A DNA stretch of 64,000 bases from Sanghuangporus weigelae. Its lineage: Eukaryota > Basidiomycota > Agaricomycetes > Hymenochaetales > Hymenochaetaceae. Below, in pieces: positions 32,689-43,785 of this stretch. Numbering within the stretch: the first letter of the stretch is position 1; each line of letters starts with the position of its first letter. The stretch is taken from the NCBI GenBank assembly GCA_033182465.1, contig CP137318.1, positions 2,046,001 to 2,110,000 on the forward strand, in the 5' to 3' direction. The position numbers and the translations under genes are program-made. Below the pieces are notes generated by a model. It was not told the DNA's origin. It saw only the letters and a program-made list of their open reading frames with translations, and did not search any database.

Positions 32689-34957
32689 ATGGTCTCCGAA
32701 GACAAGTCTACCAAGAACGTCGATCCGACTGATAGCCGTGTCGCGGTCGTGCCGGTAGAAGAGCAGATCAGCAAGCTCAAGGCAAACTCTCAGGCTGTAA
32801 GTCCCAGAGAGAAGCTTAGTGCATACTTCACCATCGCTGCCGCCGCTTTTGGTCTCATCAGCGATGGATGTGAGTCCCTCTTTTTCTATGGTTTGCATCA
32901 CGGAAGTATTGATATGCTTCTTTCAGACCAGAACAATCTCATGACCATGTCAAATGTCGTATTCAAGAAATTGTACCCGAAAGAATATACATCGGACATA
33001 TCCACACGCGTTTCGAACGCGTTACTAGTCGGTAAGAAGCAATATGTGATGCAATCCGAGAAGAAAAACAACGCTGACATTAACTCCTTAGGTGCAATCA
33101 TTGGACAGGTCTTTGTCGGGCTCATATGCGACCGCATTGGTCGTAAAGCAGCTCTCGTCATTACAACGCTTCTCATAGTCATTGGAGCAACTATTGGAAC
33201 AGCTGCTCATGGTGCGCATGGAAGCGTGCAGGGCCTCTTTTGGTGCCTTACTTTGGCCAGGGGCATTACTGGAGTGGTAAGTGTAGTTCTCATCACGATT
33301 TGTATCCGTCATAACAATCTTTGACCTATTCAGGGAGTTGGCGGGGAATATCCAGCCTCGTCGACAAGCGCAAGCGAGGCGGCAAATGAGAAGATGGCCA
33401 AGCAACGTGGTCCAGGTAATCCCAGCTTCAATCATTTTTGCGATCTTATTTGGGTCTGATAAAATGGCTTCATACCAGTGTTCATTATGGTGACCAACTT
33501 CGTCCTAAGTGTAAGGAAAATGTTCCTCTCGGATGCGCCTACTCTGACTATTACTCTTGCCTGCAAAGTTTGGAGGACCTCTTGCTGTTTCAGTCTTCCT
33601 CATCGTTCTTTCAGCGGCTGGAGAGAACCATTTGCCTACAGTATGGCGGGTATGCTTCGGAATAGGTGTACTGCTTCCTCTTACTGTATTTTACTTCCGA
33701 TTGAGGATGCTGAGCTCCAAGCTGTATAAGAAAGGGGCTATCAAACGTGAGTTGTGATAAGTCGTTCTCAAATTACTTGTCTTAATGTGATCACCAAATA
33801 GGCCACGTCCCGTACTGGTTAACACTGAAACGGTATTGGAGGTCGTTAATTGGAACTTGTGGAGCTTGGTGTGTCGATTTATTCGTACGATAAGAAATCA
33901 TAGAACCGACCCGTTAATGGCATATCAAATACAGGTTTCTTTACGACTTTGTGACGTTCCCTAACGGAGTATTTTCAGGGACTATCATCTCTAGTGTGAT
34001 CAAGGACGGAGATATCAAGTCCACCGCCGAATGGCAGCTACTCTTGGGGACTATAGCACTTCCTGGTGTTTTCGTTGGTGCCTTTCTATGCAATAGACTT
34101 GGACGTAGGAACACAGTGCGTCCCAACTACTGTTTCTCCATTCTGAAAATTGTGGCTTACTTAGCGCTAGATGATGCTTGGCTTCAGTGGCTTTCTGGTC
34201 ATAGGTAATCTCAAAGGAAGAGTAAACAATAGATACTTACAGTTTACTTCTAGGGTTAATCATTGGACTGTCTTATGATAGAATTACCAAAATCATCCCT
34301 CTCTTCGTCATATTGTAAGCCACGTTCATATTATTATCGAGAGATCACATTATAAACCTTCAATAGCTATGGTTTGATGCAGTCTTTTGGGAACTTGGTT
34401 GGTATTATGCGTCAATACGATGGATAGTGTCTCAACGTGAATTTACAGGGTCCAGGAGATATGCTTGGATTGGTTAGCGCTGAGTATGATGAAATTTACC
34501 AGGCATACGTCTTATCGTATTTACTCCCTCTCCTACTGATAGGTCCTTCGCAACACCTGTTCGCGGTACATGCTATGGCTTGAGTGCTGCTATCGGAAAG
34601 ACCGGTGCCGCTGTCGGAACCCAGGCGTTCACACCCATTCAGAACAACCTGGGAAAGAGGTACGCCTCGAATATTGTACTCCATAGGATATAAAGATGAT
34701 AAACTTTTCGTTCCAGGTGGACTTTCATCATTGCAGCCATATGCGGCATCAGTGGGATCCTAGTCACGTACTTCTGTGTTTCCGACATGACGGGTGTCGA
34801 TTTGGCAGAAGAAGATGCAGCATTCATGAAGTATTTGGCTGACAATGGGTGGGAAGGTGAGGTAGGAGAAGATGATGACCGTGCACTCGTTGCAAATGGA
34901 GATAAAGTTCATCAAGGAAGCGAAGAAGGCGAGAGTGAGAAAGGAGAATTTGTGTGA
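32689..34957 (+). CDS. MFS transporter of the Git1/Pho84 (phosphate or glycerophosphodiester) type
   Basis: A plasma-membrane major-facilitator protein of the proton:phosphate/organophosphate branch. The start MVSEDKSTKNVDPTDS leads to LSAYFTIAAAAFGLISDGYQNNLMTMSNVVFKKLYP. The MFS signature is GQVFVGLICDRIGRKAAL, followed by ARGITGVGVGGEYPASSTSASEAANE; GEYPASS is typical of Git1-like proteins. Later come WYLYDFVTFPNG-like residues (FLYDFVTFPNGVFSG), GAFLCNRLGRRNT, LYGLMQSFGNLGPGDMLGL, and the C-terminal half signature PVRGTCYGLSAAIGKTGAAVGTQAF. It ends with an acidic cytoplasmic tail at the TGA 34955-34957. About ten short introns interrupt it. Substrate (inorganic phosphate versus glycerophosphoinositol or glycerophosphocholine) cannot be fixed from sequence. 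GEYPASS favours the Git1 side. Confidence 0.85.
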
Positions 34958-35418
34958 AAAGGATGGCGACATATCTCGGGAATCTCGATGCTAGATTTAG
35001 TCATGCACATGGTCTTGTTAGAGTGAAGTATATTTTGCGTCAATCCAGTATAGCCTTTGTAGTCGCAGACAAAGCCATCGTGATCTTCTAGCGGATTCTG
35101 TAATAACTTGAAACTGCGTTGTGAAATACAGCTACATATACATCCAGCAGTTTGGATATCCATGAGAAAATGGAAGAAGGTTTCACGTTACATGCGTATC
35201 GGAAGGCTATACTGGCTGGACTTCTCTATTACTTCCTCCGAGCCGTTGTGTACAGCGATTTGTTTTCTGGAGCAGCTTAGTTCGATCAGAAAGCATTTTA
35301 GGTTTAGAACCCGCGCATATTGGCGTCGATCGACTTCTAGCCAAAAATGGTTGCCGTCGATCGCCTCACATTTTTCTCGCATTCGTGTCCTGCTTCCGTC
35401 TACTCTTGCAATGCAAAA
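34958..35418. other. Intergenic region before the Sls1-like gene
   Basis: 3' UTR of the transporter and promoter of the next gene. The ORFs seen on both strands (35108-35508) lack motifs. Nothing else supported. Confidence 0.35.
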
Positions 35419-38400
35419 ATGCAGCGGCACTTGCACCGGACAATAAGGCATTTCTGTCGACAGAATTGCCATCGCTGCTTTTATTCCACTCAGCCGGCGC
35501 TGCAACATGTCGTACCAGAAACGCCCACAGATTCTGTCGTATCGACCAGTTCACATCTTCTTGAAAATACAGAAGATTTGACAAATGGCAATTCGTCTGC
35601 TGGTAAAATGAGGATAACCTCTACAGCACTGAATAAGCTGCCGTCGTCACTACCTGGTGCTGAGGATGCATCTTCAATGCCAAATAAGGTCGATGCCTAC
35701 CTAGCATCGCTTCGTGCTGAGGGAATTGAACCTAGCCTATCCGATCTGGATCGCCTCGCCCCGAAGGATATTCCCTCCGCAAAATCTCCAAAGTATGCGG
35801 AAGCTTACATGGCGGTTGTCGACCGTCTCTGTCGTACTTTCAGCAAATATCAGCTTCAGCGATTTTGCAAAGAACTGCAACTCGATCGCAGATACTCCAA
35901 GCCGAATAGACGGAAGGTTGAATATGCGGAAGCTATCATGGAGAAGGAATGGGGTTGGGAGAACTTGAAGGAAGTAGAGAAACAAAAGAGGGATGCTAGT
36001 GAGGTTGCTGTTAAGTGTGAGCTGAACTAACATTATCTCCTGCGATTGGGCTAATGGCTTTCAAAGCTTTTCCTGTCTCTGCCAGCGAACTCTTCCTATT
36101 GCTCGGCAAGGGTTAGTTAAGACGTGGACAGTCTTTGTTATTCAAAGTTGATTTTTCACTACAGATGGATCGGAACTACTTCAGATCTCTAAAACATACA
36201 ACGTTCATATTTCCGTCAAACCAGATCCACTGTCCATTCGAATCGAAGGCTTTAGAGGTTCAATCAAGAAAATTGAAGCATTGGTTTATGAACGAAGAAA
36301 AGTTAGCATGCGATACTTATCTTAACTGCAGAGGCTCACCTTCTCATAGTCTATCGTGGAAGAAAAGATGGTCCTTCCGACTGGAGAAGCGTTGTCCCCT
36401 GGTCTTCTGCAGCAGGTCTCGCGAACTGCTAATGCTTTCATTGAAAATATAGGTGACACTGGGAAGGTGCATATGAATGTCCTTTCTTCGTTTACTCTCT
36501 AACATTTTCTATAGATTCGAATACGTGCCATGAACCAGCAAAGATTGAATCTAGCAAAGAGGTTAGCTTTCCGCGCTTCAGTGCAGGTTGGTCTATGGTT
36601 CCGAATACTTCACAACACTTCCTATTTTGACATATATCAATGACGTGACGAAACATAAGATAAAGCGCAACCTTTCGATACCCTTTGCAGCTCTTCTACC
36701 TCCGCCTCCTAGCGCACTCTCGCTTGAGGAGTCTCCGTCTTCCTATGCGCTATTTCCCTTCGCCGCCCAACGCTTATTGCCGTGGACGGATGCGTCTGGC
36801 AGTGCGTTCCGAAGCCGGAAAGTTAGTGAATGGCTTAGTGAAAGTAGCAGAAACTTTACATTATTTTCTGCTGACCTTTCAGGCCGCAAGGGAAAATTGG
36901 TCAGTACAAAAGGGTATGTTGCTCATTTCCAGGGCGCAGATCCACTTTAGAATTTGACGTATCAAAAGCGATATGCCAGGACTTGACGATATAATATCTC
37001 GCTCTTTCCGTGACTCAGAGGGATCTTATATCATTACCGCATCGTCAGTGCATTCATTGTCTTCAAAGACATACATAAGCTATAGCGAATTTTATGACAG
37101 AACTGGGCATGTCCTCATTATGGCCACATCCCAACAGCATCGGTCGAGCATCCTTCCGCCTTTTCCAGGACGTTGGCAATACTCTGAACTGTTGGACTGG
37201 ATGCAGAGTGATATTGCGCATCATGTTTTTGTTCCATGGTACTTCATCGCTTTACCGTCCTTTTCAAGCTAACACTATTATTAAGCCTCCCATTACCCCT
37301 TCACTCTGCCCCGCCAACTCAAGAAAAAATCGTGCACCGACTGACGTATCGTCAGGTGCGAAACGAAACCCAGCCACCCGATGTAGGTGCGGAATTCGCT
37401 CCGGTCAAAGTCATTTGTGCGGAAGTGGTGATTAACAGAAAGAAGCTGGAAGAACCTGAGACTCTAAGTGCCGAATCCGAGGAACTCTATGGCACTGACG
37501 GTGACGAGGCAATGCTAGATGACCTGCTGATAGACGACGATGTAGAAGTGGATGGTCCGATTGAAGGAGCTGGTGAGACGGGCTCCCAACCTGCCGGACA
37601 GTCGTGCAGTGCTTCAGATACGCTAGGAGACACTAGTCAGTCCGTCGAGGTACAACTTCCAAAGCGCATCGTTGGAGATACAATTTCCGAGATAACCCAG
37701 ACTTCGTTGGTGGAACAGACTGTTTCGGATGAAACTCGGGCCCACGAAAACGACAAATCGCAAGAGCCCCTTGCCACCAGCGAAGCAGAGCGTGAATCCG
37801 ACTCCAGTAGCGAGCCCATTTGCAACAGAGGTAGAGAAATGGAACTCTTAATCTCCCTTCCAGACAGGTAACCATTTGTCCTCGGTATCTATTCGTCAGC
37901 TTATCGCCCTGCCAGGCCCATGGATCTCAAATTGACTGTTCTAGGATCAGTAGAACATGTGTCAGTTCAGAAAATAACCGAACTTGATAACTACTTTAAA
38001 GACCTTAAGGCATAGTAAGTGGATTATATACCAGATCGGAGATCGCATTTGCTAATGCACGTTCCAGTCTTGATAATGCTGCAACTGAGGCGACTCCACC
38101 GGAGCCACCTCTCTTTGTCGAGGATGGAGGAGATAGATACATACTGGACCTGAACTCTAGCATCCGTCAGAGTACTGAATCACTTGACCTGGGTCAAGAT
38201 ACATTATCAGATTTTGACTCTCCTCGATCGGAAAACCTCACGGAACGCCGCATTTTAACCACAACCGAAAGTATCTACGACTTGGAGTCTGGGCAAAAGC
38301 TTGTGAATTGCGAGGTTTGTCTCATCTGCATCTTCGGTAAATTCCCTCTCAATCTGACCTCACAATCTTCATCTCAGATCGCATTCAAGGCGACACCATC

Positions 38401-38539
38401 GGGCGAAGCCTGGGCGTCTTTCCTTACGGACATTGACCGACTAACAACAGTAGGATACAAGACCAAGCGTTCCAGTCCAGCCGGCAACAGTTTTTCTTTA
38501 GACGATCAAGCTCCTGACAGCAATAATCAGCTTTTTTAA
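35419..38539 (+). CDS. SLS1: Sls1-like mitochondrial inner-membrane-bound regulator
   Basis: A probable mitochondrial inner-membrane protein coordinating mitochondrial mRNA and translation, as Sls1 does in yeast. The start MQRHLHRTIRHFCRQNCHR at 35419 begins an Arg/His-rich presequence. The conserved block FSKYQLQRFCKELQLDRRYSKPNRRKVEYAEAI follows. After splicing come AFPVSASELFLLLGKDGSELLQISKTYNVHISV and IEGFRGSIKKIEALVYERRK (a KH-like unit). Next are SIVEEKMVLPTGEALSPGLLQQVSRTANAFIENIGDTGKIRIRAM, then an FPFAAQRLLPW segment. The later part has LPPFPGRWQYSELLDWMQSD and EKIVHRLTYRQVRNETQPPDVG. An acidic region precedes the final exon, which contains AFKATPSGEAWASFLTDIDRLT and ends at 38539. 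About nine introns are needed; those around 36910-37000 are approximate. Confidence 0.8.
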
Positions 38540-38649
38540 TTGCAATGCAACCGATCTCTCATGCTGGGGTGCAGAACGTAATATACAATGCAATGTTCCT
38601 AATCTATTAGTAGATATTAAAGAAATACGAGCCGCCAGAACGATATAGT
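38540..38649. other. Short convergent spacer
   Basis: 110 bp between the stops of the Sls1-like gene and SPB1. The 3' UTRs must overlap or be very short. AT-rich. Confidence 0.4.
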
Positions 38650-41600
38650 TCATCGCCTTTTCTTGCTCGCCTTTTCGCGTCGTTTCTTAGCCCGAAGCTG
38701 TGATCACATTAGAGAAGTTGAAATATCATGCACAAAACTACTTACCTCTTTCTTTTCTCGGGCATCGACCATTCGATATCTACCCTTTACGCCTTTCGGT
38801 CTCCCCTTCAAACCCTTGTGGGCACCTTTCGCAACGACGACCTTAACCCCCGATTTGTTTTGTTTTGCTTTAGCGAGACCCTTAAGCATAAGTTTCTGTA
38901 TTTGCTGGGCCTTCTCGCGCTCAGACATGTCCGTCGACTCGTTAACTCCTTCTGCCTTCTTCATAGCTTTCTGCAGTTTCTGCATAGCTTTGAATTTCTT
39001 CCGTGCCTTCGCCTCTGCAACTTTCTTGATTGGCCGGGCATCTAATGCTCGCTGTCTTGCGCGAAGTATCTCCACAGCTTCCTTCGTTACTGGTAGATTG
39101 GACTTGTAGTGTTTCGCCTCATCATCAAGGAACCATGCGGGTAGGTCTTCCTTTGAGTTGAGAGAGTATCGGTTGAAACCATCGTCGATAAGCTGTGACT
39201 TTGTTTTCTCTCTGTTGACAAGCTGCTGTGCCAGTGTGACGGCCTCGGCTGTCGTAAGTCCATGCTCTAAAAACCACGTCATCAGTTTTGCTCGCTTTCA
39301 TGGTAAGAGCCACAAAAGTACTAAGTATCATTTCCTCTCGGAGTTTGTCTTCGTTGGCGCCATCCGCATCCCACATCTCGACGTCGTCGTCGTCGTCTTG
39401 AGGAACAACCTCGAAGTCGTCGCCATTCTATATATGTTGATATCCATGTGAGATAAGAATGTTTTTTGAACCGTAGGTCAACTTACCTTTGTGGAACTAA
39501 CCTCATCAACGTTCTCCTCGTCGCTAGTCGACTCCGGTTCACTTTCTTGTTCATCGTCTTCCATATCATCGATGTTGACTCCTTTGAAGATATCTTGATC
39601 GAACCAAATTTGAGCAGATCGACTGGTACTGCTGCCGTTAGGCTTTGATGCGAGCTTAGTCTTTTTGGCCGGTGGTTCAATTACGACACCCAGCTGTCGT
39701 TTCTTTGTCTTTACCATTGGTTTTCGGATACTTTCTGCATCGCTATCGCTGTCATCGTCGGACGAACTACTCTCGCCACTTTCCAATTTAGCTCGTTCCA
39801 TGGCATCCCACCCTCGCACGCCCTCGCTGTCGCTGTCGTCCTCGTCCTCCTCTTCATTTGCCCCGAATCCGTGCCATTCTTCCTCTTCTTTGCCCTTGCG
39901 AGCCTCCCTCGCCTTAGCTTTTGCGTCTCTCTCATTCAATCGATCCTTGTATGCATCATATAAGTCATCTAAGTCAGCCTCCAGACCGGGAATCCTGCCC
40001 TCTCCGTCGTCCTCTGCATCGCTTTCTTTAACATTTTGCTCTGGTCGGCTATCGTTGCGTCCGACTTCGTCATCCATCTGTCCAAGAAGGCCACTGACTG
40101 AGCGGCCCTTTCGGATTCTCTTCTCTGTATCTTGGAGATCGAATACATCATCTTGTCCAAGCCCCAGGTTTGCGTCGCTCTGCTCAAGTCCGATGTCGAG
40201 GGGTGCAGTCATTTGTAGCTGCATTCGTTGGATTGTACGTGCCTTCGCTTCGTTTGCCTTGCGTCGCTCCCGCTTCGTTCGAGCCGCTGCTTCAGTATTG
40301 AGGCGCTCAAGCTAAAGACGAACGATGTAAAGCGATCAATACAAAACTATTCATACGAACACGACCTACTTCTTCCTCAATAGCCTGCTCTTGATCGACA
40401 TCATCTACAATTTCAACCCTTTCCGTTAGTTCTTCTGTGGGTATCATCTTCACATCTAGCCCCAGCTTTGATAATAGATGATATTAGTGGATGATGAACA
40501 AAGCATTACGGGACACCATACCTCCTCTCGAAGAGATTTACGCCATCTTATTAGTGCCTTGAAGTCACTCTTGCCTAACACTTTGAGATCTTCACAGTTC
40601 GATAAAATGTCGGGAGTTGTGATGGCCAGCTTAGTCCACCTAAACACCAATGTGAATGGGAAAGCAATGAGGATAGCGAGCCGAACAAGACCTACTCTTT
40701 CTCCTCTTCGCTTTGAAAAGCAATACGGTTGATACTACCAAGAAATGCAACGGGGTCGGGGCATCTAATGAATTCACTCGCTGAACTTGTCCTGTGAAGA
40801 GTATAGTCGCCTTCAGCGTAGCCTTCTCGTTGTCGCCGTTTCTTCTCCGGCATGAATACGTTCGCATGTGCGTGAGCCGATATATTTTCCTTGTCGGCAT
40901 TGACGACCGAAGGAGACAATTCCTTGAATGCATGCTTAGGATCCAGGAACTTTGGATCGATGTATTTAGGTGCCAGGAACTCTCGACAAACGACGAAGAT
41001 TTCCGCCGATACATTTCTAAATATTCACAGTTAGACCACGTTATTTGCTAATAGAAGAGCAACAGCGCACCTGGAAGAGGGCGGTTTAGTTGCCTCAACT
41101 TTCCCAAACAGCTGATTGAAGACCCAAATCAAGCTGTTATAATCTGCACTCCTGAACACCTTCGTCACGAAAGTACCGCCTTTGATTAAGAATTCGACCG
41201 CGAGTTTCAAGCTCATGAGTACAAGCTCGGATTGGCTGTATGCATCCTGCACCCAAGCAGTACCGACATTAGGTGCACCGTCATGTAGAACGACATCAGC
41301 TTTCCAGTCCTTGAGTTCGTTCCTAATGAGGTTACGACATGCCGGCGTAGTGATGTCCGCAGCGAAGGTAGACACACGGGGGATAGGTTTTATGGATACC
41401 AAATCGACACCTGCGGCCATAACGGTGAGGTGGAGCCTAACTATCTTTTAGGCAGAGACATACCAACGATGATGCTATTGACAGGCATGTATTTGCTAGC
41501 AACTTGCAGCCAGCCTCCTGGAGCAGCACACAAATCGATGCAGCATCGAGCAGATCCGAGGAAGTTATACTTTTTATTCAATTGAATCAGCTTAAAGGCT

Positions 41601-41739
41601 GAACGAGCTCGATATCCCTGTTCTCTGCAAGAAGTATGAGAATTACTACCTGGATAATGAATAGAGGGAAGACGCACTTTGCGAGCTTGTAATACTTGTC
41701 CAGGCGTCCCTTTCCCGTCTTTTTCTGAGCCTTCCCCAT
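38650..41739 (-). CDS. SPB1: AdoMet-dependent 27S pre-rRNA 2'-O-methyltransferase Spb1
   Basis: Nucleolar methyltransferase that modifies 25S rRNA within pre-60S particles. The minus-strand start is [21 protein letters not shown] at 41739. The FtsJ/RrmJ domain follows: [19 protein letters not shown], the SAM motif [32 protein letters not shown] and [11 protein letters not shown]. The mid-region has [21 protein letters not shown] long acidic and Ser-rich linker with poly-Asp/Glu and Lys tracts follows. The C-terminal Spb1 domain includes [66 protein letters not shown] and the basic end [12 protein letters not shown]. The stop is at 38650-38652. Several introns are present. It shares a 169-bp divergent promoter with ELP4. 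Confidence 0.95.
39376..39403. repeat. CGT trinucleotide run in SPB1 coding region
   Basis: A run of GTC/CGT triplets that encodes poly-Asp on the minus strand in the acidic linker of Spb1. It is an ordinary coding microsatellite. Confidence 0.5.
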
Positions 41740-41908
41740 ACTCGAAGGCTACGTGTTGTGAAGCAAAGGAAATTTCTCCCAGTCAGAAAGTCGAGGAGAG
41801 GGAAGGGCGGAGATGGTACATTGTACAGACTCGAACGCGGGGCGGTCAACACTTTTTTTTTCGTGATGAGGATTTGCGCTGCCTTATATGGGTTGGCATA
41901 CAACCACC
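41740..41908. promoter_or_regulatory. Bidirectional promoter between SPB1 and ELP4
   Basis: 169 bp separate the two divergent start codons, so the promoters are shared. It has a T-run at 41850-41860 on the plus strand. No further sites assigned. Confidence 0.5.
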
Positions 41909-43489
41909 ATGTCTTCTTCCTTCAAACGCAAGACAGAGTCCACGCCTCAAACACTCCCAAACGGTATTAAGCAATCGCCAGCATTATCCACGGTTTTTCT
42001 CACATCCTCCGGGATACCCTCGCTTGATGATGTCCTTGGGGGTGGCATTCAACTTGGCACAAGCTTTCTCGTTCTCAACCCAGACCCACATTCAGCCCAT
42101 ACCGACCTCCTTCAAAAATATTTCATTGCACAGGGATTGGCAAGCAATCAGACTGTACACGTTTTTGACGCGGACGCGAGAAACTTAGCTAAATCATGCA
42201 TGTGGATTCCGGGAGCAACAGCAACTTCAGTCACGGAGGACGCTGAGGATGGCCTAGAGGCTAAAGACGGAAAGGTCAAAATAGCCTGGCGATACGAACA
42301 TATGCAAAAATTTAAGACGACTGTATCCACTCAGGGATCTGATCAGTATGTGAGTTTCTCGTTCTATGGACTGCTCAAGCCAATACTCAAAACAGAGAAG
42401 ACTTTTGTCGACCTTTTGATCTTTCACAATCTATTCCTCCTGACACTATTGAATCTTTCCTTGCTGTCGGTCTTCTGCGAATAGAGGACTCGTATCTCGA
42501 AGATGCTACGGATGTATACGACCGTGTAATCCAACGAATTGAGGACATTGTCAAATCCTGTGATAACTCGAAGTGTGTACCGTAGGTTTAATGATAGATG
42601 TTAATGGGACTGATTCATCTACAGCTCAACAACTAAGCAGGTGACTCGGATCAGTATACCAGCATTCACCTCTCCTATATGGGGGGACCCTAACCCAACG
42701 GTAAAATTCCCTTTTGTCATCATAATTTCAACCTCTTACTGTTCCCGTCTTAGAAAGTCTTGCACTTCCTGATCCGCCTTCGTGCATTGCTGCGAAGCGC
42801 TGACCTGGTTTGTGCATTCATCACCGCCAGTGCACATATCTCCTCAGACGCGTGGGCTGGAGAAGGATGGACCGAAAAGCTCGCATGGGTATCCGACGCC
42901 TGCATAGGACTAAACTCGTTCTCAGGTTAGTCCATCGGCCAGTTTGGACATTTTGTCGAAGAGTCTGACAATGTCGTACTTAGCTGATCCCGCGACTTCT
43001 GCACTTTTCCCTTCTCATCATGGCCTTTTGAAGATATATCGGCTTCCATGTGTTCAAACATTAGTTCCCGCTAGTGACAGATTTTCGAACCTGCGTGGCC
43101 TCTCAGCTCCTACGTCTTCCATTTCGTCAGGCGGGATCGGCGAAAATAATCTGGCATTCAAATGTACTCGGAAGAGGTTCGTCATCGAGACGTTCCATCT
43201 TGATATCGACGGTGGTGTCAGTGAACGCCGTACGACCCCGGCTGTTTCCTCAATTGCAATTCAGGAAGGTGATACGGGAAAGGTGTCATCCTGCGATCAT
43301 AGCCATCATGATCCTGGACGTGAGCCTAGGGTGTTGATTGAGAGGGAAATTCGAGCTCGTATCGGAGGCGAGTCGGAGATACCGAAGCTACCTGAAGAAA
43401 TTTCTCAAATCCAGAAGTCTGATATCAAGAAGAAGGCGAAGAAGAGAGTTGGCTTCCAAGTGGACCGTCCTGATATCTTTGACTTTTAA
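41909..43489 (+). CDS. ELP4: Elongator complex subunit 4
   Basis: A RecA-fold subunit of the Elp4-6 ring of Elongator, which is required for wobble-uridine modification of tRNAs. The start MSSSFKRKTEST at 41909 leads to FLTSSGIPSLDDVLGGGIQLGTSFLVLNPD, the degenerate P-loop region of the PAXNEB/Elp4 family. Then come HTDLLQKYFIAQGLASNQTVHVFDAD and KIAWRYEHMQKF. After an intron the reading is FHNLFPPDTIESFLAVGLLRIED. Further exons give VLHFLIRLRALLRSADLVCAFITASAH, then ADPATSALFPSHHGLLKIYRLPCVQTLVPASD, NNLAFKCTRKRFVIETFHLDIDGG and the basic C-terminus KKAKKRVGFQVDRPDIFDF. The stop is at 43489. Four or five short introns are needed. The family match is strong across the whole length. Confidence 0.92.
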
Positions 43490-43785
43490 CATGTTCCATT
43501 GCCGGATTTCGAGATCTATTTTCTGGTTGTTCTTCATTCGGTCGACGATTACTCGCGCCAAATTGTATAGAATTGAATGACATACATGTTACAATGTTGC
43601 GGATATAGTAGTCGATCTCGACAAAGTGTGTATGTAAAAGAACGGGAATTCGAAGAAAAGTAACTCCACTACTTCTAGTGATTAAGAGGAAATTAACGGA
43701 TAGGGTGCCCTCCGGGCATACAGATATCCTTCCATCCAAGTAAATAAGCGAAGAAAATTGATCCAATGACGAGAAATTGAGAAGG

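Noticed and set aside
39665-40315. 216-codon plus-strand ORF, Ser-rich
   Set aside because: Antisense of the acidic and Ser-rich Spb1 linker.
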